Below are positions 1 to 5,195 of a DNA stretch of 5,195 nt, piece after piece (position 1 is the first letter of the stretch; every line of letters begins with the position of its first letter). Made by a program: the position numbers and the translations under genes. Source of the stretch: Candidatus Aminicenantota bacterium. GTDB taxonomy: Bacteria; Acidobacteriota; Aminicenantia; Aminicenantales; UBA8522. Where the stretch lies: the NCBI GenBank assembly GCA_016934895.1, contig JAFGRZ010000289.1, forward strand, positions 1 through 5,195. The letters are read 5' to 3'. Under the pieces are notes generated by a model. The model did no database searches, had not been told where the DNA came from, and saw only the letters and a program-made list of their open reading frames with translations.

Positions 1-1
1 A

Positions 2-613
2 ACGAGTGTGGAAACGATCAACGTCCCCGAAGGGAGCACGGCGACGTTCCAGGTGCACCTCTCGGCCCAGCCTTCCACCGACGTGAATGTGACGGTGTCC
101 CGGGCAAGCGGGGATGCGGACATCTCAGTGCAGTCGGGCGCCGCCCTCATTTTCACGACGGCGAACTGGAATGCCGACCAGCCGGTCACCCTGGCCGCGG
201 CCGAGGACCCGGATATCTCCAACGGATCGGCGACGATCCGGCTCTCCGCGACAGGCGTCCCGAACAAGGATATTCCCGCCACCGAGCAGGACAACGATAC
301 TCTGCATTTCATAACGAGCGTCGGGACCGTCAATGTTCCCGAGGGGGACACGGCGGTATTCCAGGTGCGGCTCTCCGCCCAACCCTCGGCGACGGTGAAT
401 GCGACGGTATCCAGAGTCAGCGGGGATGCGGACATCACGGTGCAGTCGGGCGCGGCCCTCACCTTCACGACGGCGAACTGGGACACGAACCAGCCGGTGA
501 CTTTGGCCGCCGCCGAGGACCCCGATATCTCCAACGGATCGGCGACCATCCGGGTCGCAGCGACCGGTGTCCCGAACGAAGATGTCACGGCGACCGAGCA
601 GGATGATGACATA
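2..613 (+). repeat. Tandem 312-bp coding repeat, two copies visible
   Basis: The copies begin at 2 and 314, a period of exactly 312 bp or 104 codons. By hand alignment about 79 of the first 99 residues are identical, and some stretches (for example around 211-235 and 523-547) are nearly identical at base level. The array may continue upstream of the window. The repeat resembles Calx-beta-like units that occur in tandem in bacterial surface proteins. Confidence 0.9.
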
Positions 614-2161
614 GATAACGGCACCATAAGCCTGGTTCTTGATCCCAGCCTGAGCCCGGCCGGGACGCTTTTCGAAGCCGCGGTCGAGATCTCACAAAAT
701 GCCGAAACAATGGCCGTTTTCGGTCTGGATCTCATCTATAGCACCGAGTTTTTCAAGTTCATAAACAGCCAACCCGGCACCCTGACCGGCAATTGGACGA
801 TCACCGTCGATTCCTCGACCGCCGGCCTCTTGAAAATCATGGGAACCGGCGGGACCGTGATCCCGGAATCGAGCGCCGGCAGCCTGGTCAAGATTATCTT
901 CCAGGTCAACTGCCTGAGTTATGCAACCCCCACGGAGACGACGCTGTGGCTGGACAATTACACCGACGACCTCGAGGATGAATTCCTCCCCGTCCCCTGC
1001 GACTCGGATTTCACTTTCGAGCCCTGCGGATGGCTGGGCGACGTCAACAATGACGGCAATATCACCCCGGGCGACGCCCAAAGCGCTTTCGAGATCTACC
1101 TGGGCAGAATCACTCCTACCTTATGCCAGACGATGACTTCGGACGCCAACTGCAGTCTCGGCACGACTCCGGGAGATGCCCAGGACATCTTCGAGCATTA
1201 CCTCGGGATCACGACCCTGCCCCTCTGCTGCGCCATGGTCGGTGCGATAAAGGCCGAAATCGTTTCCTCAAATCAGTTTTCGGTCGCAAAAGAGACCAAA
1301 GTCCGGGTGACCGGCCGCGACGCCCGGCCGTCCAAATCGCCAAGATTAACCGACGAGGCCGGCGGCCGGAGGGCGGAACCCAGGTCGGGACGGATCATCT
1401 ATGTTCTGGACACGATCGGAAGTTCCGGGCAGGTCGTCAACATTCCCGTCATCGTCTCCAATCCGAGGGGCCTCCGGTCGTTCGCCTTCGATGTCCTCTA
1501 TCCGGCGGACATGCTCGGGTACCTGGAGACGCAATCCACCGTCTTGACGCGGGAATTCGATTATGTCCTGGGCGTGGAGGAGACTCCCGGCCTCATTCAC
1601 ATCGAGGCGGAAAGCCAAGAGCCCATCCCGATCGATGATTTCGGCGGCCTGGCGATCTTGACCTTCCAGGTCAAAGAAGGTGCGGAATTGGGACTTCCCC
1701 TCCATGTCCTGAATCCGTTCGGAGACCTCGCGACGGCCGATCTCGGCGAGGGCATGTTTTTCCGCTCGGAGACGACCGGAAAGGATTTGAAATGGGTGAG
1801 CCTGGGCAATCCCGAGCCCGCGGCCGACTCGCTCGTCCGGATTCCCGTCCATCTCAATGACCTTTTCGGTCTCAAGGCCTTTGGGTTGGAACTGCGTTTC
1901 GGGGTTGAACAATTGACTTTTATAAGGGTCCGTCAGCCGGATTCAGAGGAAGGTTTTGTCGATTTCCAGGCCGAGGAAATCGAGCCCGGGCGTCTCCGGA
2001 TCGGAGGATTCCGGATGTCCGAGGACTTGAGACGGGGACCGGGGCTTCTGGTCGAACTCGTTTTCAAAAAGAAATCCGGCGGAGGCGAGATCAACCTCGA
2101 AGCTTTCGTCGATGACCTGTCAACGGCCGTGATCACAAGAGGGAGTCTGCGTTTGGATTAG
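2..2161 (+). CDS. Secreted modular protein with Calx-beta-like repeats, cohesin-like modules and an internal dockerin (5' partial)
   Basis: The reading frame is open from the left edge, and the first codons already lie inside a repeat, so the true start is upstream; GTG at 8 is not the start. Modules in order: two 104-residue Calx-beta-like repeats (2-613; VPEG near the start, FTTANW and AAAEDPD in the middle, ATEQD at the end); a cohesin-like beta-sandwich (626-1027; FGLDLIY, LTGNW, IIFQV); a dockerin (1028-1210) with two calcium-loop repeats, GDVNNDGNITPGDAQ and a weaker SDANCSLGTTPGDAQ, each followed by FExYLG; a basic linker (1211-1390); and two divergent cohesin-like modules (1391-1768 with FAFDVLY and LTFQV; 1769-2158 with FGLELRF and LVELVF). 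The dockerin region is cysteine-rich. No catalytic domain, sortase motif, SLH domain or C-terminal sorting signal is visible, and the protein ends directly after the last cohesin-like fold. A structural or adhesive extracellular role is inferred. Domain classes are fairly sure; function is unknown. Confidence 0.85.
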   Translation, partial: TSVETINVPEGSTATFQVHLSAQPSTDVNVTVSRASGDADISVQSGAALIFTTANWNADQPVTLAAAEDPDISNGSATIRLSATGVPNKDIPATEQDNDTLHFITSVGTVNVPEGDTAVFQVRLSAQPSATVNATVSRVSGDADITVQSGAALTFTTANWDTNQPVTLAAAEDPDISNGSATIRVAATGVPNEDVTATEQDDDIDNGTISLVLDPSLSPAGTLFEAAVEISQNAETMAVFGLDLIYSTEFFKFINSQPGTLTGNWTITVDSSTAGLLKIMGTGGTVIPESSAGSLVKIIFQVNCLSYATPTETTLWLDNYTDDLEDEFLPVPCDSDFTFEPCGWLGDVNNDGNITPGDAQSAFEIYLGRITPTLCQTMTSDANCSLGTTPGDAQDIFEHYLGITTLPLCCAMVGAIKAEIVSSNQFSVAKETKVRVTGRDARPSKSPRLTDEAGGRRAEPRSGRIIYVLDTIGSSGQVVNIPVIVSNPRGLRSFAFDVLYPADMLGYLETQSTVLTREFDYVLGVEETPGLIHIEAESQEPIPIDDFGGLAILTFQVKEGAELGLPLHVLNPFGDLATADLGEGMFFRSETTGKDLKWVSLGNPEPAADSLVRIPVHLNDLFGLKAFGLELRFGVEQLTFIRVRQPDSEEGFVDFQAEEIEPGRLRIGGFRMSEDLRRGPGLLVELVFKKKSGGGEINLEAFVDDLSTAVITRGSLRLD

Positions 2162-2171
2162 TCCATGGACC

Positions 2172-2176
2172 GGGAG
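2172..2176 (+). promoter_or_regulatory. Shine-Dalgarno site that decides the start of the BACON/cohesin gene
   Basis: GGGAG lies 9 bases before ATG at 2186. The in-frame ATG at 2165 has no purine-rich site at a suitable distance. Starting at 2186 also puts a MFTKK basic start directly before the hydrophobic signal segment. The site lies just after the stop of the upstream gene, consistent with translation from a shared transcript. Confidence 0.6.
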
Positions 2177-2185
2177 AAGCAAGCG

Positions 2186-3664
2186 ATGTTTACCAAGAAG
2201 GCCGGTTGGATCATTCTCATCGTTCTCTCTTTCCTCATCTTCCAAAACAACTGCAAGGGCCCGTATACCAATGAAGCCAGTCCGGTGATCTGGGTGAGTA
2301 CCGATACGCTCACGTTTTCCGCTTCTGCCGCCGGCGCCAATCCGGTCCCCCAGGCTATTCAAGTCAAGAACTCGGGCATCGAAAACCTGGTCTATACGAT
2401 CACCGACGATGCCGACTGGTTGACCGTTTCCCCGGACAACGGTTGGTCCAGCGGTCAGACCGTCGAGCACACGGTCTCCGTGGACAAGACCGCGTTGACC
2501 GCCGGGCCGGAGGCATACACGGCCGTTATCACCATATCGAGTCTCCAGGCGGTCAATAACCCTCAGAAAGTCACTGTGACTCTCAACCTGAGCGAGCAGC
2601 CGCCGCCGGAGATCTCCGTCACTCCGAACTCCGTGACTTTCAGCGCCGCCGCCGGAGGCTCCAACCCGCCGTCGCAGACGATCCGGGTCCGGAACAGCGG
2701 TCAGGGCACTCTCGAATACACCATCAGCTCAGACGCCGGTTGGCTGACGGTCAGCCCCGCTTCGGGGACGTCCACCGGAGATGAAGTGACTCATACCCTG
2801 GCCGTGAACACGGCCGGGTTGGCCACGGGGACTTACTCCGCGGTCGTATCGATCGCCGACAGCCACGCGGCCAACAGTCCGCAGGCCGTCAATGTCACTC
2901 TGGCGATGGGCACATCGGTTCCCCCGGCCATCGCCCTGAGCCCGTCGTCCCTGACGTTCAATGCCACGGCAGGAGGGCCGAACCCCGCCACCCAGAAGAT
3001 CAAAGTCCGGAACTCCGGCGGGGGGACTTTGAATTATGTCATCACCGGCGATGCCGGCTGGATGAGCGTCACTCCGGCGAGCGGCGCATCGACCGGGCAG
3101 GAGATTTCTCATACGGTTTTCGTCACGATCGCCGGCCTGAACACCGGGACATATACCGGATTGATCACGGTCTCCAGCCCCGATGCGACCAACAGTCCCA
3201 GGGCCGTCCAGGTGACGCTCGTCGTCGGCAGCCCGCCGACCAATAACCAGATCAGCATTTCCTGCGTTCCGAACTCCGGGACGACGGGAAACGCAATCGA
3301 GGTCCGGATCTCGATTCTGGGCAACACCAACGAGATCAAGGCCTTCGGAATGGACATCACCTATGATAAGACGATGTTCGCCGACGTCAGCATCGGCAAA
3401 GGGAGCCTGACCGGGAGCTGGCCGTTCGTGTCAGGCAGCGAAACCGGCAGCGGAGTCAGGATCGGCGGCTTCGCGGGAGACCCGAACCTGGCCATCCCCG
3501 TCGGCAGCACGGGAACAATCGCCATCCTCCGGCTCAATGTCACCTGCGCCGCATGCGCCAACGGGCAACAAAGCCAGATTTGTATGGTCGGCTCGAGCTT
3601 CACCGATGATATCATCGGTATGATCCTGGCCCCCGGGTGCGCCACGTTCACCTTGGTGAAATAG
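2186..3664 (+). CDS. Exported BACON-repeat protein with C-terminal cohesin-like module, possible lipoprotein
   Basis: The protein is 492 residues from the preferred ATG (499 from ATG at 2165). Residues 1-22 are a basic start (MFTKK) and a hydrophobic stretch, then Cys23 in QNNCKG. This could be a lipoprotein signal, but the residues before the cysteine do not fit the usual lipobox. Three BACON-type repeats of 106-108 residues follow (2288-2611, 2612-2929, 2930-3250), each with the WLTVSP-like core (WMSVTP in the third) followed by G. BACON domains are Ig-like modules often linked to carbohydrate or mucin binding in Bacteroidetes. The C-terminus (3251-3661) is cohesin-like, with FGMDITY, GSLTGSW, LRLNV and FTDD, and it resembles the first cohesin of the upstream protein. 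No enzyme domain is seen. The gene follows its neighbour by 24 bases, so the two are probably co-transcribed. It may be a surface-anchored binding or docking protein; the ligand is unknown. Confidence 0.85.
   Translation: MFTKKAGWIILIVLSFLIFQNNCKGPYTNEASPVIWVSTDTLTFSASAAGANPVPQAIQVKNSGIENLVYTITDDADWLTVSPDNGWSSGQTVEHTVSVDKTALTAGPEAYTAVITISSLQAVNNPQKVTVTLNLSEQPPPEISVTPNSVTFSAAAGGSNPPSQTIRVRNSGQGTLEYTISSDAGWLTVSPASGTSTGDEVTHTLAVNTAGLATGTYSAVVSIADSHAANSPQAVNVTLAMGTSVPPAIALSPSSLTFNATAGGPNPATQKIKVRNSGGGTLNYVITGDAGWMSVTPASGASTGQEISHTVFVTIAGLNTGTYTGLITVSSPDATNSPRAVQVTLVVGSPPTNNQISISCVPNSGTTGNAIEVRISILGNTNEIKAFGMDITYDKTMFADVSIGKGSLTGSWPFVSGSETGSGVRIGGFAGDPNLAIPVGSTGTIAILRLNVTCAACANGQQSQICMVGSSFTDDIIGMILAPGCATFTLVK
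2288..3250 (+). repeat. Three tandem BACON-type repeats (protein level)
   Basis: Units start at 2288, 2612 and 2930, giving lengths of 324, 318 and 321 bp including short proline-rich linkers. Units 2 and 3 share a little over half their residues by hand alignment; unit 1 is more divergent. Shared landmarks are a TF or LTF strand, a VRNSG or VKNSG turn, the tryptophan in DAGW or DADW, and a closing V-x-V-T-L strand. Divergence is much greater than in the 312-bp repeats upstream, so this is an older duplication. Confidence 0.8.
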
Positions 3665-3746
3665 GGGAACGGCGGCAGCGTCTAGCGCTTGCCCGGATTC
3701 CGGTCATGTCCCCATTTCGCTCTTGTCGTTCGCCAAAAAATATTAA

Positions 3747-3779
3747 ACGGTCAGCCTGCGCGGGCGGGCGTTTGACCGT
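3747..3779 (+). repeat. Bulged inverted repeat overlapping the gltX -35 box
   Basis: ACGGTCA (3747-3753) is the exact reverse complement of TGACCGT (3773-3779). Inside it, GCCTGC (3754-3759) pairs with GCGGGC (3764-3769) with one G-U pair around a 4-base loop, leaving a 3-base bulge (3770-3772). On the + strand no T-run follows, so it is not a terminator in that direction. On the - strand it is followed by a T-rich tract (complement of 3735-3747), which makes a terminator-like shape although no - strand gene is present. It could also be an operator. Confidence 0.5.
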
Positions 3780-3800
3780 CCCCGGCTCCTGTGCTATTTT
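3772..3800 (+). promoter_or_regulatory. Sigma70-type extended -10 promoter for gltX-glnS
   Basis: TTGACC (3772-3777) matches the -35 consensus at five of six positions. TATTTT (3795-3800) follows after exactly 17 bp and is preceded by TGC, giving an extended -10. Transcription would begin near 3806-3808, only about 5-7 bases before the gltX ATG. The -35 box sits in the right arm of an inverted repeat. Confidence 0.6.
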
Positions 3801-3812
3801 AGTCCGGAAAAG

Positions 3813-5096
3813 ATGGTCACCGTCCGCTTCGCGCCCAGTCCGACAGGCTTTCTCCATCTCGGGAGCGCCCGGACCGCGCTGTTCAACTGGCTTCATGCCC
3901 GTCACACGGGGGGGCGGTTTCTTCTCCGGGTCGAAGACACCGACCGGGTCCGCTCCGACCCCCGCTTCCTCGAGGAAATCCTCAGCGACCTGCGCTGGCT
4001 GGGTCTCGACTGGGACGGCGAGCCGCTTTTCCAGAGCCGCCGCTTCCCCCTCTACCGGCAGAAAGCCGGGGATCTCGTGGCCGCCGGCAGGGCCTACCGG
4101 GAAGGGGAGGCCGTCCTCTTCCGTATCGAGAAGGGCCGGACGATCGAATACGACGACATCGTTCACGGCCGCATCGCGGTCCGAACCGACGACATCAAGG
4201 ACCAGGTGCTGATCAAGTCGGACGGCTCGCCCTCCTATAACTTCGCCTGTGTCGTCGATGACGCCGAGATGGGCATCACAGACATCCTGCGCGGCGACGA
4301 CCATATCTCCAATACGCCCAAGCAGATCCTTTTCTACGAGGCCTTCGGGCTGGCGCCGCCGCGGTTCGGGCACATGCCGCTCATCCTCGGTCCGGACGGG
4401 GCGAAGCTCTCCAAGCGGCACGGCGGCGTTTCGGTCGAGGAATACCGGAAGGAGGGCTATCTTCCCGGGGCCCTGGTCAATCACCTGATCCTTCTCGGCT
4501 GGTATCCCGGGGAGGAGCACGAAGTGATGACCCTGGAAGAGGCGGCCCGGATGTTCGAGATCTCCCATATGGGAGACGTCCAGGCCAAGTTCGACCTCCA
4601 GAAGCTCCGCTGGCTGAACGCCGCCCACATCATGAAGAAGACGGCGGCCGATCTTCTGCCGCTCGTCAAAGACCAACTCGCGGCCGCCGGCGTCTCTCTC
4701 GCCGGTGTCGCCGACGAATTCCTCCTCAAGCTCATCGACCTCTATAAGATCCGGATGAAAACCCTCCGCGAGTTCCCGGAGATGACCGACTGCTTCTTCC
4801 GGGACGATTATGCCGTCGAGGAAGGCGGGAAGAGGAAATATCTCGAAAGCCCGGAGAGCGTCGAGAACCTGAGGCTCCTGGCCGCCCGGCTGGAAGGTTT
4901 GGCGCCGTTCAGCGCGGCCTCGGTTGAAGACGTTTTCCGGAAGATGGCCGAGGATCGGAATCTCAAACCGGCGGCGCTGATCCACCCCGCCCGCATGGCC
5001 GTCAGCGGCCGGACGAGCGGGGCCGGGCTCTTCGAGATGATGGAGCTTCTGGGAAAAGAGAAAGTCTTGACGCGTTTGCGAGGCACCGCCCTATGA
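3813..5096 (+). CDS. gltX: Glutamate--tRNA ligase (GluRS), lacking the zinc-binding insert
   Basis: This is a class I aminoacyl-tRNA synthetase that joins glutamate to tRNA-Glu using ATP in the cytoplasm. The N-terminus VRFAPSPTGFLHLGSART carries the HIGH-type motif (HLGS, residues 15-18). Other family landmarks are RVEDTD (39-44), DGSPSYNF (137-144), RGDDHISNTP (160-169) and the KMSKS-type motif KLSKR (198-202). Residues from about 240 to 427 form the helical anticodon-binding part, ending in the usual SGRTSGAGLFEMMELLG. The start gives the expected short N-terminus; the upstream GGA is a poor ribosome site. At 427 residues it is about 40 short of typical bacterial GluRS. The gap falls after AGRAYR (91-96): the chain goes straight to VLFRIEKG, without the CxC...CxH zinc region. 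It is not GluQ-RS, because the anticodon-binding half is present. It has its own promoter and overlaps glnS by 4 bases. Confidence 0.96.
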   Translation: MVTVRFAPSPTGFLHLGSARTALFNWLHARHTGGRFLLRVEDTDRVRSDPRFLEEILSDLRWLGLDWDGEPLFQSRRFPLYRQKAGDLVAAGRAYREGEAVLFRIEKGRTIEYDDIVHGRIAVRTDDIKDQVLIKSDGSPSYNFACVVDDAEMGITDILRGDDHISNTPKQILFYEAFGLAPPRFGHMPLILGPDGAKLSKRHGGVSVEEYRKEGYLPGALVNHLILLGWYPGEEHEVMTLEEAARMFEISHMGDVQAKFDLQKLRWLNAAHIMKKTAADLLPLVKDQLAAAGVSLAGVADEFLLKLIDLYKIRMKTLREFPEMTDCFFRDDYAVEEGGKRKYLESPESVENLRLLAARLEGLAPFSAASVEDVFRKMAEDRNLKPAALIHPARMAVSGRTSGAGLFEMMELLGKEKVLTRLRGTAL

Positions 5097-5195
5097 GCCA
5101 GACAGAGCCCAAAAAGAATTTCATCCGGGAGATCGTCGAGCGCGACATCAGCGCCGGAAAGAACCAGGGACGCGTCCACACCCGGTTCCCGCCCG
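5093..5195 (+). CDS. glnS: Glutamine--tRNA ligase (GlnRS), N-terminal fragment cut by window edge
   Basis: Only 34 codons and one extra base are visible. The residues KNFIREIVERDISAGKNQG followed by RVHTRFPP match the characteristic start of bacterial GlnRS (NFIRQIIDEDLASGK, then VHTRFPPEPNG in E. coli). The HIGH motif would follow just past the window. GlnRS charges tRNA-Gln with glutamine directly, so the cell need not rely on misacylation by GluRS plus the GatCAB amidotransferase for this tRNA. The ATG overlaps the gltX stop as ATGA, which suggests translational coupling in one operon. No strong Shine-Dalgarno is seen upstream. Whether it carries a C-terminal YqeY-type extension, as some bacterial GlnRS proteins do, cannot be seen. 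Confidence 0.9.
   Translation, partial: MSQTEPKKNFIREIVERDISAGKNQGRVHTRFPP

Noticed and set aside
1123..1638. 171-codon + strand frame inside the dockerin and linker region
   Set aside because: It is rich in Arg, Pro and Gly as in out-of-frame GC-rich DNA, while the overlapping frame encodes recognisable dockerin and cohesin motifs.
1346..1912. 188-codon open frame on the - strand within the modular gene
   Set aside because: It is opposite clear cohesin-like coding sequence and shows no protein family features.
2165..2185. ATG at 2165 as start of the BACON/cohesin gene
   Set aside because: It has no ribosome-binding site and adds charged residues before the signal segment; ATG at 2186 has GGGAG at good spacing. 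It cannot be fully excluded.
3693..3703. CCGGATTCCGG inverted repeat as terminator of the surface-protein genes
   Set aside because: The stem is only 5 bp with a 1-base loop and no T-run follows, so it does not qualify as an intrinsic terminator.
3741..3746. TATTAA as a second -10 box
   Set aside because: No acceptable -35 box lies 16-18 bp upstream; the nearest TTG-containing hexamer is only 12 bp away.
3648..4985. 445-codon open frame on the - strand opposite gltX
   Set aside because: It lies antisense to an unmistakable gltX, its translation has no recognisable family pattern, and long antisense frames are expected from GC-rich codon use.
3813..5096. GluQ-RS (tRNA-Asp modifying paralogue) instead of GluRS
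   Set aside because: GluQ-RS lacks the anticodon-binding domain and is about 300 residues; this protein has the full C-terminal half.

Overview
The window is a high-GC bacterial segment with every supported gene on the + strand. It has two parts. The left part (2-3664) holds two adjacent genes for large exported modular proteins. The right part (3813-5195) starts a housekeeping aminoacyl-tRNA synthetase operon. An N-terminal export signal with a possible lipoprotein cysteine, BACON and cohesin/dockerin modules, and a bacterial glnS beside gltX all fit a diderm heterotroph. An Acidobacteriota or Aminicenantes-like lineage is my guess from overall flavour. No marker in the window settles the phylum.

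Left part. The first gene is cut by the window's left edge. Its visible part encodes two near-identical 104-residue Calx-beta-like repeats, a cohesin-like module, an internal dockerin with paired TPGDAQ motifs, a basic linker and two more divergent cohesin-like modules. Its stop is followed within 25 bases by the second gene, which encodes an N-terminal hydrophobic export signal, three BACON-type Ig-like repeats and a C-terminal cohesin-like module. That module resembles the first cohesin of the upstream protein. The pair looks like a small non-cellulosomal surface assembly in which the dockerin of one protein could dock on a cohesin of itself or its neighbour. This is inference from domain content; no enzyme domain is visible.

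Intergenic region 3665-3812 (148 bp). It holds a good extended -10 sigma70-type promoter (TTGACC, 17 bp, TATTTT) ending 12 bases before the gltX start, so the predicted transcript is almost leaderless. A bulged inverted repeat overlaps the -35 box. No convincing + strand terminator for the surface-protein pair is visible.

Right part. gltX (glutamyl-tRNA synthetase) is complete but lacks the whole Cys-x-Cys...Cys-x-His zinc-binding insertion. It overlaps the start of glnS (glutaminyl-tRNA synthetase) by an ATGA junction. Only the first 34 codons of glnS are inside the window. This organism would therefore charge tRNA-Gln directly, with GluRS and GlnRS made from one transcript.
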